Shown piece after piece: positions 42,521-51,806 of a stretch of 64,000 nt of DNA. A model generated the notes under the pieces. It had not been told where the DNA came from. It saw nothing but the letters and a program-made list of their open reading frames with translations, and made no database searches. Made by a program: the position numbers and the translations under genes. Within the stretch, counting starts at the first letter, position 1; each line of letters opens with the position of its first letter. The stretch is from NCBI GenBank assembly GCA_040219025.1, contig JAVJTE010000035.1, forward strand, positions 96,880 to 160,879. Reading direction: 5' to 3'. The DNA is from HT1-32 sp040219025. Its GTDB lineage: Bacteria; Pseudomonadota; Alphaproteobacteria; Rhodospirillales; HT1-32.

Positions 42521-43113
42521 GACATCTGATCCGTCCCGTCCTGCTGCTGCTCATCACCGCCGGACTGGCTGCCTGTTCCGCGCCGCCCGTGCCAAAGCAT
42601 CAGTTCTACCGGCTGACGGCAGGCGCACCGGCCGCGACATCCCCGGTGCGGCTTGACGGTGTGCTGATGGTCGACCGGCCGAACGCCGACGGGGTTTATT
42701 CCGAACGTGCGCTGGTCCTGAGCCGCCATGCCGACCGGTCGATGATCGAACAGTATCATTACCATTTCTGGGCAGAATCCCCGGCAGCAATGCTGCAGCA
42801 GCAGATCGTCGGTTTTCTGCGCGAGGCCGATATCGCCCGTCAGGTGGTGACGCCGGAACTGCGCATTCGCAATGACTATGCGCTGACCAGCAAGATCCTG
42901 CGGATGGAACGTATCATCGACGGCCCGTCTCCCCGGGTCGCGCTGACCATTGAGTTCGCGCTGCACAATTATCGCGACAACAGGCTGTTGCTGCTGGAGA
43001 CCTACCGCGAGGAAGCCGACGCCCGGTCCGACAGCATGTCAGATGCGATCACCGCCCTTGACGAGGCATTGAACCGTATTCTCAATCGCCTGCTGACCGA
43101 CGCCAGCAAATAG
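42517..43113 (+). CDS. ABC-type transport auxiliary lipoprotein (PqiC-like)
   Basis: The protein has 198 residues with a lipoprotein signal (LLLITAGLAAC, Cys at about 20). The mature part resembles the ABC auxiliary lipoprotein family (HQFYRLTAGAP, LVLSRHADRSMIEQYHYHFW, LDEALNRILNRLL). PqiC-type proteins sit in the outer membrane and partner with MCE proteins. Its position after mlaD and the ATGA overlap support that role here. Confidence 0.83.
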   Translation: MRHLIRPVLLLLITAGLAACSAPPVPKHQFYRLTAGAPAATSPVRLDGVLMVDRPNADGVYSERALVLSRHADRSMIEQYHYHFWAESPAAMLQQQIVGFLREADIARQVVTPELRIRNDYALTSKILRMERIIDGPSPRVALTIEFALHNYRDNRLLLLETYREEADARSDSMSDAITALDEALNRILNRLLTDASK

Positions 43114-43116
43114 GCA

Positions 43117-44439
43117 ATGGTCCGACGCACCAGACGACAGCCACCCCGCCCTGCCCCGAGTGACCGGTTCACGCTGGAGATCCGTGATATCGGCGTGATG
43201 GGAGACGGGATCGCCGCCCTTCCCGATGGCCGGACCACCTTCATTGACGGCGCCCTGCCCGGTGAAATCGTTGAGGCCGAGGTTACCTTCCTCGACCAGG
43301 GGCCGCCACGCGGGCGGCTGGTAAATATCGTCGAAGCCTCACCCGCCCGGCGCGACCCGCCCTGCCCGATTGCCGGTCTGTGCGGCGGATGTATGGTCCA
43401 GCATCTTGAGGACGGCTTCTATGCGGGATGGAAGACCCGTTCCGTCTCGGCAGCACTGGACGCCGCCGGGCTCGACAGCGCCTGCCTGGAGCCGATGCGC
43501 CGGACCGGTGAACAGACCCGGCGCCGGGCCGTCTGGCAGTTTCGTCTGGGCGAAGGCCGTCTGCTGCTTGGCTATGCCGTGCGGCGGGGAAACCGTATCA
43601 TTGACGCCACGACCTGCCTGTTGCTTGAACCGGCCCTGCAGTCCGTCATGGATGGCCTGCGCCGCGAACTTCCCGCGCTGTTACCGGGTCCGGTCGTCCG
43701 GCGCGGGCGCATTCTGGCGACCAGCAGCGATTCCGGCCCGGATGTGCTGCTCGAACTTGACCATGAGCCTGATCTTGATCTGTTGCAGGGCTTCAGCGCC
43801 CTGGCGGAACGGCTGGATCTGGCCCGGCTGTCCTGGCGGAACGGTGCCCGTGGCGAGGCAACCCCGGCAGCCGTCCGCCGGCAGCCGACCGTAAAATTCG
43901 GTGATATCAACGTCGCTGTTCCTGCCGGTGCATTCCTGCAGGCCTCCGGCGTCGGCGAGGCACTGATCCAACAGGCCGTCAGCGAGGCACTGGCAGAAAC
44001 CGACGGCCCGGTTCTCGATCTCTATGCCGGACTTGGCAGCCTGTCCTGCCCGGTTGCCGCAACACGCCCGGTCCATGCCATCGAGGGCATGGAGCGCATG
44101 GCCATGTCGCTGGCTTCTGCCGCACGCCGCAGTGCCGTCGCCAGCCGTCTGACCACCGAGACCCGTGACCTTGACCGGCGGCCGGTCATTGCTTCGGAAC
44201 TGGACCGCTACAGTGCGGTCATCCTTGATCCGCCCCGCACCGGGGCAAAACGACAGGTTGAGGAACTGACCCGTTGCGAGCAGCTCTCCCGGCTGGTCTA
44301 TGTCTCCTGCTCGGCAGACAGCTTCGCCCGCGATACGACCCGACTGGTAAAAGCCGGCTGGCGGCTGGCCTGGGTGCGCCCGATCGACCAGTTCCTGTAT
44401 TCCGACCAGACTGAACTGGTCGCCCGGCTGGACCGGTAG
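43117..44439 (+). CDS. RlmD/TrmA-family rRNA or tRNA uracil-C5 methyltransferase
   Basis: The protein has 440 residues. A TRAM domain lies at the N-terminus (residues 18-75). Cysteines in PCPIAGLCGGCMVQHL and another further on can hold a [4Fe-4S] cluster. The SAM motif is LDLYAGLGSLSCPVA, and the catalytic cysteine is in VYVSCSADSFARD. It should methylate uracil C5 in ribosomal RNA. It starts 3 bases after the lipoprotein gene, an unrelated passenger in the run. Confidence 0.85.
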   Translation: MVRRTRRQPPRPAPSDRFTLEIRDIGVMGDGIAALPDGRTTFIDGALPGEIVEAEVTFLDQGPPRGRLVNIVEASPARRDPPCPIAGLCGGCMVQHLEDGFYAGWKTRSVSAALDAAGLDSACLEPMRRTGEQTRRRAVWQFRLGEGRLLLGYAVRRGNRIIDATTCLLLEPALQSVMDGLRRELPALLPGPVVRRGRILATSSDSGPDVLLELDHEPDLDLLQGFSALAERLDLARLSWRNGARGEATPAAVRRQPTVKFGDINVAVPAGAFLQASGVGEALIQQAVSEALAETDGPVLDLYAGLGSLSCPVAATRPVHAIEGMERMAMSLASAARRSAVASRLTTETRDLDRRPVIASELDRYSAVILDPPRTGAKRQVEELTRCEQLSRLVYVSCSADSFARDTTRLVKAGWRLAWVRPIDQFLYSDQTELVARLDR

Positions 44440-44443
44440 AACG

Positions 44444-45004
44444 ATGGGCAACGTTGTCGACGGCCTGACCTTTGCCACAATCGTTTTTGTTGTGATAGCG
44501 GTGATCCGCGTTGCCTTTATCATCATGCAGCGCCGCGACCCGGACGCCGAGAGTGTCGCGCTGCTGCGGGACCGCCAGAACAAGGTTGAAGAAGCCTGGA
44601 TGCACCGGAACAAGGTGCTGAAAGACCGCGCAGTCTGGAAGATGATCCGCACCATCGAGATCTGCCGTGAGAACCTCAATCCGGCTCTGCTGGCCCCCGG
44701 TCAGGACAGATACATCCACTACTATCTGGGCTACCTGCTGGGATTTGCCGAAGCCGTCAGTCTGGCCGACGGTGTCGAATTCGACCGCATCCTGCGACTG
44801 CCGATCTATCTGGAAACCAGCAAACTGCTGGGCAACGGTAATGGTGATGTACAGGAAGGCGCACATATGCTGGTGGCATTGTCGGGCAGTGAGTTTTTCG
44901 AACTCGGTCGCCGCGAAGGCGTGCTCGATGGTACCGATGCCGCAGAAGACAACGGTGAGCGCTATTTCCACCGCATTGATTCATTTTTCAGCGACAGGGG
45001 CTGA
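44444..45004 (+). CDS. Membrane-anchored protein of unknown function
   Basis: The protein has 186 residues with one N-terminal helix (TFATIVFVVIAVIRVAFII) and a cytoplasmic helical domain (EEAWMHRNKVLKDRAVWKMI, IHYYLGYLLGFAEAVSLADG). No family is recognised. It starts 4 bases after the methyltransferase gene and ends before a strong terminator, so it closes the operon. Confidence 0.68.
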   Translation: MGNVVDGLTFATIVFVVIAVIRVAFIIMQRRDPDAESVALLRDRQNKVEEAWMHRNKVLKDRAVWKMIRTIEICRENLNPALLAPGQDRYIHYYLGYLLGFAEAVSLADGVEFDRILRLPIYLETSKLLGNGNGDVQEGAHMLVALSGSEFFELGRREGVLDGTDAAEDNGERYFHRIDSFFSDRG

Positions 45005-45174
45005 CGCAGAACCCCCTCTGCACACCCCTACGGGTTATCCCCAATAGCATCCGCTGACAGATTCGTTACCTTCAGGTCATGGTCTTGATCGATTTCGGGC
45101 AGATGCCCCGGACGCCCCCACCCTCCCTGGCGGCGATCACAATAAACCGGTCAAATTTCCTCCCTGTGACTCAG

Positions 45175-45214
45175 GTGCTGCTTGCCCTCCCCCTGTGGCA
45201 AGCAGCACTTTTTT
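45175..45214 (+). terminator. Rho-independent terminator of the partner-switch/mla operon
   Basis: Arms at 45175-45186 and 45197-45208 pair perfectly over 12 bases (GTGCTGCTTGCC), with a 10-base loop and six Ts at 45209-45214. It lies 170 bases after the last gene of the run. Confidence 0.9.
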
Positions 45215-45345
45215 ATCCGTTGAGATACCTTTTCGGGAAAGCACCCCGAAGATCACTGTTAAGGAAACCGGCGCAGGTCAGGAAATCCTCTGTTTTTCGT
45301 GTTTCCGCGCGATTTACATCAAAAGCGACGTAAATTTCGACCATT

Positions 45346-45361
45346 TGTGACCAAAGTCACA
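45346..45361 (+). promoter_or_regulatory. CRP/FNR-family binding site upstream of the FecR-RTX gene
   Basis: The sequence TGTGA-CCAAAG-TCACA is a perfect match to the consensus TGTGA-N6-TCACA. It is 70 bases before the ATG at 45432. A cAMP receptor protein or a relative is the expected binder. An ATTTAC-N12-GTAAAT repeat lies just upstream. Confidence 0.55.
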
Positions 45362-45431
45362 GAACAGCAGGGATTCAGCCGATAGGAAGAAGGTCACCCG
45401 GTGGAATGGATCCGGCACAGGAGACTGAAAC

Positions 45432-47327
45432 ATGAATGAACAATCAGCAGCAATCGGCACAGTGGAAGCTTCAGAAGGAAGCGTCTGGGTGATCAGGTCA
45501 GACGGATCCCGTGCAGAACTCGGTAATGGTGATCCGGTTTTTCAGGGCGACCTGATTGAAACCGCCGGTGATGGCGCGGTCGGCGTATCCTTTACCGACG
45601 GCTCGGCCTTCTCGCTCGGCGCGAATGGCGAAATGACCATCGACGAGATGATCTATAATCCGGCAACACAGGAAGGATCTTCCTTCTTCTCGGTCGTGCA
45701 GGGTGCATTCAGTTTCGTCTCCGGCTCGATCGCCAAAACCACGCCGGATGGCATGATGGTCCAGACCCCGGTTGCCACGATCGGTGTCCGCGGCACCAAG
45801 GTTGTCGGCGAGGCCGGACCGGAAGGTAGCGACAACAGCTTTACCCTGCTGCGCGAAGATGACGGCACGACCGGCGAGATTGTGGTCTATAACGAAGGCG
45901 GCATTCAGGTTCTCAACCAGCCGTTTCAGACCGTCTCGATCAGCGACCCGTCTGCCGGTGTCCCGGATCCGGTTACCATCTCGCAGGCCGATGTCTCGAA
46001 CCGCTATGACGCCACCCTGCGCGCCCTGCCCGCCACCGGTCATGGTGATAATGCTCGCCCCGGCACAGGTGACGAAGGTGAAGAATCCGGCCCGCCCCTG
46101 CCCGGCGAGGCAGCGAACACCGGAGATAGCGCCGACGAGGAACAGGCCGCAGCAGAGGAAGAATCCGCAGGACCGGAAATATTGCAGGAGTCCGAACTGG
46201 AAGCCGGGCCGGAAATTGAAGACCTTGAGGCCGGTGAAGAAGCCGGACCGGAGGAAGATATCGGGCCGGGCACCGGTGACAAGACTGGTGAGCCCGCTGG
46301 CCCCGATCTGATATCTGCCGGTTCTCCCGCCGCCACATCCGGCAGAGAGTTCGGACCGCCTGTCAGTGCAGACCTGCCGGTTGGCGAAACCAACGAAATC
46401 TCCGGCAACACCGGGTTCTCACCTCCCGGCTCCGACCCCGAAACAAGCGGGTTTTCGGGCTTGCCCGGCAGCCTGAACCAGATCATCCAGGCCGGGCTGG
46501 ATGCAGGATATACATCCGACCAGATATTTTCCGCCCTCTCCGGACAGACAGCACCACCGGCCGGGCAGAACTCAACCGGTGGGACCGGCATATCAGGGAA
46601 TGGTGATAATGAGGTCTCCCCGCTGGTCGCCGGCGATGATCTGATAACAGCGGGGCAGACCTATCCCCGCTCCGAAAGTGACAACGGGCAATCTGCTGCA
46701 GACCAGAGCCTGATCGGTGGCAACGGTACCGACGAACTGCAGGGCGGTGCCGGTAACGATTACCTCAGCGGGGGTAACGGCAATGACGATCTCGACGGTG
46801 GTCAGGGCAATGACAATCTGGTCGGCGGCAATGGCGCTGACAAGCTGCTCGGCGGTGAAGGCGACGACATCTTGCAGGGCGGCAATGGCAACGACATCCT
46901 GAACGGTGGTCCGGGGGCCGATACCCTGACCGGCGGCAATGGTGCCGATACCTTCCGTTTCAGCGGTTCAGCCGACGGCTATGCAAAGACCACCAACGGT
47001 GTCGCGACGGACGCTGAGCTGGCTTCCGTCACCAGAATCACAGACTTTGACAGCGGCACGGACAAGCTGGCGTTCGACGGCAGCGGCTTTGGCGGTATCT
47101 CCAGTCTTGTTGACGGTATCACGGCAATCCGGCTGCATGACGTGTTTGACGGCACCAATGTCAGCAACAGCTCGTTTCAGGCCGGAACGCCGGTACTGAT
47201 CTATGATGATACCGGCACCTTCTACTACGACGCCAACGGCGCCGGTGACGGCTATACGGTCGTCGGCAAGGTCGACGGTCAGGTCAGCTTCAGCGATCTG
47301 GAAATGGAGGGCGGCGGAAGCGTCTGA
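45432..47327 (+). CDS. FecR-domain protein with RTX calcium-binding repeats
   Basis: The protein has 631 residues and no N-terminal signal. A FecR-type domain spans about 40-160 (GDLIETAGDGAVGVSF, VQTPVATIGVRGTKVVGEAG). An acidic, proline-rich linker follows to about 420. Then come six or seven glycine-aspartate nonapeptides (GGNGTDELQ, GGAGNDYLS, GGNGNDDLD). The C-terminal 120 residues resemble the tail of type I secretion substrates. It is probably exported by a type I system, not encoded here, and binds calcium outside the cell. FecR-RTX fusions occur in large surface adhesins and in some secreted proteins; this one is small. Confidence 0.83.
   Translation: MNEQSAAIGTVEASEGSVWVIRSDGSRAELGNGDPVFQGDLIETAGDGAVGVSFTDGSAFSLGANGEMTIDEMIYNPATQEGSSFFSVVQGAFSFVSGSIAKTTPDGMMVQTPVATIGVRGTKVVGEAGPEGSDNSFTLLREDDGTTGEIVVYNEGGIQVLNQPFQTVSISDPSAGVPDPVTISQADVSNRYDATLRALPATGHGDNARPGTGDEGEESGPPLPGEAANTGDSADEEQAAAEEESAGPEILQESELEAGPEIEDLEAGEEAGPEEDIGPGTGDKTGEPAGPDLISAGSPAATSGREFGPPVSADLPVGETNEISGNTGFSPPGSDPETSGFSGLPGSLNQIIQAGLDAGYTSDQIFSALSGQTAPPAGQNSTGGTGISGNGDNEVSPLVAGDDLITAGQTYPRSESDNGQSAADQSLIGGNGTDELQGGAGNDYLSGGNGNDDLDGGQGNDNLVGGNGADKLLGGEGDDILQGGNGNDILNGGPGADTLTGGNGADTFRFSGSADGYAKTTNGVATDAELASVTRITDFDSGTDKLAFDGSGFGGISSLVDGITAIRLHDVFDGTNVSNSSFQAGTPVLIYDDTGTFYYDANGAGDGYTVVGKVDGQVSFSDLEMEGGGSV
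46717..46965 (+). repeat. RTX nonapeptide repeats
   Basis: About seven tandem copies of a 27-base unit encode GGxGxDxLx in the FecR-RTX protein. Units differ mainly at third codon positions, which suggests selection on protein sequence, not recent DNA expansion. Confidence 0.8.
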
Positions 47328-47361
47328 GACCCGCCCGGCCAGCCCTCCGGCCAGTTGTCTC

Positions 47362-48492
47362 TTACTGGAAAACGATCTTCGGTCCGGCCTTGTTGGCGGC
47401 GATCTTCGGCTCCACCTTGGCCCAGACTTTCGTGGCAATCTCGCGGTAGATCTTCGCATGCGGGCTGTCCGGCTGGCTGACCGTGATCGGCTGGCCGCTG
47501 TCAGAGGTCACCCGGATATCCAGATGCAGCGGGATTTCGCCAAGGAAATCCATGCCCAGCTTGTCGGCCTCGGCGCGGGCACCGCCATGTCCGAAAATCT
47601 CCGTCCGCTCGCCACAGCTCGGGCAGAGGAAATAACTCATATTCTCGATCAGGCCGAGAACCGGCACATCCACCTTCCGGAACATATTCAGGCCCTTGCG
47701 GGCATCCAGCAGGGCAATGTCCTGCGGTGTCGAGACGATCACCGCTCCGGCCAGCGGTACATTCTGTGACATGGTCAGCTGTGCATCACCGGTACCCGGC
47801 GGCATGTCGACCACCAGCACATCCAGTTCACCCCACAGCACATCCTTCATCATCTGCTGCAGCGCGCCCATGACCATCGGGCCGCGCCAGATCATCGGTG
47901 TGTCTTCCGGCACCATGAAGCCAATCGACATCACCTTGACGCCAAAATTCTCCATCGGGATCAGCACCTTGCCGTCCGGTGAACTGGGACGGCCGGAAAT
48001 ACCCATCATCCGGGGCATCGACGGGCCATAAATATCCGCATCCAGCAGGCCGACCTTCAGGCCGTTCAGCGACAGGCCGAGCGCCAGATTGACCGCTGTC
48101 GTCGATTTGCCAACACCGCCCTTGCCCGAGGCGACGGCAATAATCGCCCGCACACCCGGCAGAAAGGCTTCTCCCTCATCGGCCCGTTTGCGACCATGGG
48201 CGGCACCGGCTTCCTTGGCCGGCTGTTGTGCCCCGCCGCCGGAACGCTCCGCGGTCAGCACCACGGTGGCCGACAGAACCCCCGGCATGTCATGGACTAC
48301 CTGTTCGGCCTGCTTGCGCACCGGTTCCAGTTCTGCGCCCCGTTCTGCGGGAACTTCCAGCGCGAAACCGACATGCCCGTCCTTGACCATCAGCCCCGAC
48401 ACCATCCCCAGCGAGACGATGTCTGCGCCCTTCTTCGGATCGACGACAGTTTTGAGCGCAGCCAGAATTAAGTCGTTTGTTATGTCGGGCAT
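47362..48492 (-). CDS. Mrp/ApbC-family iron-sulfur cluster carrier ATPase
   Basis: The protein has 376 residues. An N-terminal MIP18/DUF59 domain is followed by a linker and a P-loop ATPase with the deviant Walker A ASGKGGVGKSTTAVNLAL at about residue 121, and DMPPGTGDAQL. CPSCGER supplies the CxxC motif that holds a bridging iron-sulfur cluster. It assembles and hands on clusters to target proteins. It converges with the FecR-RTX gene and diverges from hflK. Confidence 0.92.
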   Translation of the reverse strand: MPDITNDLILAALKTVVDPKKGADIVSLGMVSGLMVKDGHVGFALEVPAERGAELEPVRKQAEQVVHDMPGVLSATVVLTAERSGGGAQQPAKEAGAAHGRKRADEGEAFLPGVRAIIAVASGKGGVGKSTTAVNLALGLSLNGLKVGLLDADIYGPSMPRMMGISGRPSSPDGKVLIPMENFGVKVMSIGFMVPEDTPMIWRGPMVMGALQQMMKDVLWGELDVLVVDMPPGTGDAQLTMSQNVPLAGAVIVSTPQDIALLDARKGLNMFRKVDVPVLGLIENMSYFLCPSCGERTEIFGHGGARAEADKLGMDFLGEIPLHLDIRVTSDSGQPITVSQPDSPHAKIYREIATKVWAKVEPKIAANKAGPKIVFQ

Positions 48493-48547
48493 TCTTGAAA
48501 ACCTTGTTTTTCCGCCAATATTGGCATGGACAGTGTACCGCCTGCCA

Positions 48548-48576
48548 TTGCGGCAGCGGTGCGCCTGTCATATAAG
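48548..48576 (+). promoter_or_regulatory. Candidate promoter of hflK-hflC
   Basis: TTGCGG (48548-48553) and TATAAG (48571-48576) with a 17-base spacer lie 55 bases before the hflK start. A second box pair, CTTGAA/AATATT (48494-48522, spacer 17), lies upstream and could be a heat-shock-type site, but its -10 is weak. Confidence 0.45.
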
Positions 48577-48630
48577 GCGCAGACAGCGCGAATGCAAAGC
48601 GCAGGGATTTTAATCCGAAGGGAACGATAT

Positions 48631-49746
48631 ATGCCTTGGAATCAACAGGGCGGCGGCAGTGGCGGCCCATGGGGCGGCGGCGGCGGCGGCAATAACGGCG
48701 GAAGTCCATGGGGCAAGAAGCCCGCTGGTGGCGGTGGCGGCGGTGGAACACCTCCGCCAGACATCGAAGAGATGCTGAGAAAAAGTCAGGACCGGCTGAA
48801 GAAATTCATGCCCGGTGGCTTCGGCGGCGGCAAGGGTATCTTCCTTGGCGTTATCATCGCCGGGGTGCTCTGGGGTATTACCGGGTTTTACCGGGTACAA
48901 CCCGGCGAAGAAGGTGTGCAGCTGCTGTTCGGTGAATTCAACGGCCGCACCACTCCCGGTCTGAACTACTGGTTCCCGACCCCGATCGGGGATGTCGAGA
49001 TTGTCGATGCGGAAAATATCCGCCGCGTGCAGATCGGCTATTCCGGGCAGAGCGGCCGTGGCCGCGAAGTTCCCGGTGAAAGCCTGATCCTGACCGGTGA
49101 CCAGAATATTGTCGATATGGATGTCGATGTGCTCTGGCGCGTCTCCAATGCGGCAGACTATCTGTTCAACGTTCGCGATCCGGAAACTACCGTGAAGATC
49201 ATGGCGGAAAGTTCGCTGCGTGAAGTCATCGGCCAGACATCACTGGACAACGCACTGACCGACGGTCGTGCGGAAGTCCAGGCGAGAACCCGGCAGGTGC
49301 TGCAGGAAACCCTCGACCAGTACCAGACCGGTATCGAGATCACGAACGTACAGCTGCAAAAGGCAGACCCGCCACAGCCGGTCATTGATGCCTTCAACGA
49401 AGTGCAGCGCGCGCGTCAGGACAAGGAACGCCTTCAGAACGAGGCTGAAGCCTATCGCAACAGCGTGGTTCCGACCGCCCGTGGTGAAGCCCAGAAGATG
49501 ATTCAGGGGGCTTCCGCCTACAAGGAAAAGGTCACGGCAGAAGCCGAAGGTGAGGCGCAGAAGTTCCTGTCGATCTATGAGACTTACAGGGGTTCCAGGG
49601 AAATCACGCGTGAGCGCATCTTCCTGGAGACGATGTCGGAAATCTATGGCAACTCGAACAAGACGATCATCGACACCAATAACGGCGGATCCGGTGTCGT
49701 ACCCTATCTGCCGCTCAATCAACTGCAGAAGCAGGGAGGTCAGTAA
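48631..49746 (+). CDS. hflK: HflK, membrane protease modulator
   Basis: The protein has 371 residues from the ATG at 48631, with GAAGGGA as ribosome site. The frame is open further upstream, but this start gives the normal glycine-rich HflK N-terminus (MPWNQQGGGSGGPWGGG). A membrane segment at about 70-90 (IFLGVIIAGVLWGITGFY) and a large SPFH domain follow, ending in a coiled region. It forms the HflKC cage around FtsH and limits its proteolysis. Its stop overlaps the hflC start (TAATG). Confidence 0.93.
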   Translation: MPWNQQGGGSGGPWGGGGGGNNGGSPWGKKPAGGGGGGGTPPPDIEEMLRKSQDRLKKFMPGGFGGGKGIFLGVIIAGVLWGITGFYRVQPGEEGVQLLFGEFNGRTTPGLNYWFPTPIGDVEIVDAENIRRVQIGYSGQSGRGREVPGESLILTGDQNIVDMDVDVLWRVSNAADYLFNVRDPETTVKIMAESSLREVIGQTSLDNALTDGRAEVQARTRQVLQETLDQYQTGIEITNVQLQKADPPQPVIDAFNEVQRARQDKERLQNEAEAYRNSVVPTARGEAQKMIQGASAYKEKVTAEAEGEAQKFLSIYETYRGSREITRERIFLETMSEIYGNSNKTIIDTNNGGSGVVPYLPLNQLQKQGGQ

Positions 49747-50624
49747 TGGGTAATGCCAAACTTGTCATCGCCGCGATCATTATCGGTGCGATCGGCATCA
49801 TCGCCTCCATGTCCCTGTTCACCGTGCACCAGACCCAGCAGGCCCTGATCCTGCAGTTTGGTAATCCGGTGCGGGTCATCACCGCCCCCGGCCTCAACTT
49901 CAAGCTGCCGTTCGTCCAGTCCGTCGAATTCTTTGAAAAGCGGGTCCTCAATCTCGACCCGCCGGTTCAGGAAGTCATTCTGGCTGACAAGAAGCGTATC
50001 AATGTTGATGCCTTCGCACGGTATAATATCGTCGATGTTCTGGAATTCCGGAAAACCGTGCGGGACGAAATTGGTCTGCGCAGCCGGTTCAGCGGTATCA
50101 TCAACTCCTCCATGCGTGAAGTCATGGGCCGTCTCGACCTGACCGACCTGCTGTCGGAAAAGCGTGATGACGTGATGAAAACCATCAATGAACAGGTCAA
50201 TCTGGAAGGTGCCCGTTACGGCATCAAGATCCTTGATGTGCGTATCGGCCGGACCGAACTGCCGGAAGAAATTTCACGTAACGTCTATGACCGGATGCGC
50301 ACAGAGCGTCAGCGGGAAGCCAACAAGCTGCGGGCGGAGGGCGAGGAAATCGCCGCCACCATCCGGGCCGAGGCAGATCGCCAGCGCACTGTCATCGTGG
50401 CTGAAGCAGAACGTGAATCCGCCATCACCCGCGGTCAGGGTGATGCGGAAAAGGAACGCATCCTGCGTGACGCCTACCAGTCCGACCCGGAGTTCTTCTC
50501 GTTCTACCGGTCGATGGAAGCCTACCGGAAGGCACTGGCTGACGGAAACACCTCCCTGGTGCTTTCTCCTGACAGCCAGTTCTTCAAATACTTCGAAGGT
50601 TCGGTGCTCAAGGCACCGAACTGA
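49746..50624 (+). CDS. hflC: HflC, membrane protease modulator
   Basis: The protein has 292 residues. An N-terminal membrane segment (KLVIAAIIIGAIGIIASMSL) precedes the SPFH domain (LQFGNPVRVITAPGLNFKLP, RIGRTELPEEISRNVYDRM). It pairs with HflK in the periplasmic cage that controls FtsH. The charged coiled region near 195-245 (REANKLRAEGEEIAATIRAE) is typical. Confidence 0.93.
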   Translation: MGNAKLVIAAIIIGAIGIIASMSLFTVHQTQQALILQFGNPVRVITAPGLNFKLPFVQSVEFFEKRVLNLDPPVQEVILADKKRINVDAFARYNIVDVLEFRKTVRDEIGLRSRFSGIINSSMREVMGRLDLTDLLSEKRDDVMKTINEQVNLEGARYGIKILDVRIGRTELPEEISRNVYDRMRTERQREANKLRAEGEEIAATIRAEADRQRTVIVAEAERESAITRGQGDAEKERILRDAYQSDPEFFSFYRSMEAYRKALADGNTSLVLSPDSQFFKYFEGSVLKAPN

Positions 50625-50637
50625 TATAACTGACATC

Positions 50638-50685
50638 GACGGGGATATGATCACAGGCCATGCCTGAACGGTCATATCCCCTGTC
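50638..50685 (+). terminator. Hairpin downstream of hflC
   Basis: GGGGATATGA (50641-50650) pairs with TCATATCCCC (50672-50681). The stem extends by a few pairs on either side with a one-base bulge. A CAGGC/GCCTG mini-stem lies in the loop, and GTTTC follows. It is a plausible terminator without a long T-run. Confidence 0.5.
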
Positions 50686-50821
50686 GTTTCTGCATTCCCC
50701 CCCAATATCAAAGTCCTGTAACTTTCGCGTCCAGTCCTCGGCCTCCGCGGCAGATTGCCCCCGTGCAGTCACGCAGTCACAATGCTAGCCTTTGAGGCAA
50801 TCTCAAAGCAGGGGGGCTCAA

Positions 50822-51640
50822 TTGGATTCATTCGACTTCGGCTATATCGACGCCTTGCCGACTTTACGTGCAGGACTGGCACGCATGACCCAATCCCCCG
50901 TGAGGGAGACCGGGGCGAGGCCGGCCATCGTTTTCGTGCACGGCAATATGCAGGGGGCGTGGATCTACTCGAACTGGCTCAGGGTTGTCCATGAAGCCGG
51001 TATTGCCGCGACAGCCGTTGACGTGCGCGGACATGGCGGCCTGCCCACGGGGGATCTGCTGACCGCGGGTCTGAGCGACTACGGTGACGATGTTGCAGCC
51101 GTCGCCCGGACATTCGAACATCCGCCGGTGCTGGTCGGACACAGCATGGGTGGTGTGATGGTCGGGGTTGCAGCTTCGCGCACGCCTGTGGCTGGTCTTG
51201 TTCTGCTGACACCCTCACCACCCGCAAACCTGCCCGGTGCCCAGGCCGTCACGCCAGTAGACGAGACCCGTCCCCTGGCGCCTGCCGACGAAAAAACGGT
51301 ACGGGAAAAGTATCTGGCAAATCATGCCGGCCACGACATCTCGGCAATGCTGGAACGGCAATGTCCGGAAAGTTCGGTCGCGGTAAATGATCGCTACAAG
51401 CTTCGTGTTTCGGTCGATGTAGAGAAAATCAACTGTCCGGCGCTTTGCATCTCTGCCGGTCGCGACTGGCCGATCACCCATCCGCCCGGACAGGACGCCG
51501 CTGTCGGCACGTTCTACGGTGCCGAAAATGTACATCTGCCGGAGGCCGCCCATAATCTCATGATCGATGTCGACTGGCACCCGGGGATCACCTGCATTCT
51601 CGAATGGTATAACCGCGTCGTCGCCGGCCGGAGTAACTGA
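50822..51640 (+). CDS. Alpha/beta hydrolase
   Basis: The protein has 272 residues from the TTG at 50822, chosen for the AGGGGGG 9 bases upstream; another TTG at 50792 lacks such a site. It shows the oxyanion loop VHGNMQGAW, the nucleophile elbow GHSMGGV near residue 120, and a late histidine in EAAHNLMID. It lies between hflC and the glutathione transferase gene. The substrate is unknown. Confidence 0.75.
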   Translation: MDSFDFGYIDALPTLRAGLARMTQSPVRETGARPAIVFVHGNMQGAWIYSNWLRVVHEAGIAATAVDVRGHGGLPTGDLLTAGLSDYGDDVAAVARTFEHPPVLVGHSMGGVMVGVAASRTPVAGLVLLTPSPPANLPGAQAVTPVDETRPLAPADEKTVREKYLANHAGHDISAMLERQCPESSVAVNDRYKLRVSVDVEKINCPALCISAGRDWPITHPPGQDAAVGTFYGAENVHLPEAAHNLMIDVDWHPGITCILEWYNRVVAGRSN

Positions 51641-51806
51641 GTATTTCGAAGGTTTACCGGTGCCATACACCGGGTACCGGTAACTTTCATATCCAGAACC
51701 CCGGGATACGACCCCGCCCTCCTGCGTTCACACAAGGTCATTGTGGCCTTTGAGAAGCTGTGCCAAACCTTAGGGATGAGTTGAAGTGCATCAGGAAGGA
51801 CACCGC

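Larger units (their letters stand above)
45005..45431. other. Intergenic region with terminator, inverted repeats and CRP-type site
   Basis: This 427-base gap holds the terminator of the mla run (45175-45214), an ATTTAC-N12-GTAAAT repeat (45312-45335), and a CRP-type palindrome (45346-45361). It also carries the leader of the FecR-RTX gene. No convincing protein-coding frame is seen; one open frame crosses the terminator hairpin and is rejected. Confidence 0.6.

Noticed and set aside
45079..45333. An 84-residue open frame downstream of the mla run
   Set aside because: It runs through the terminator hairpin and T-run at 45175-45214, lacks a ribosome site and has no recognisable sequence.
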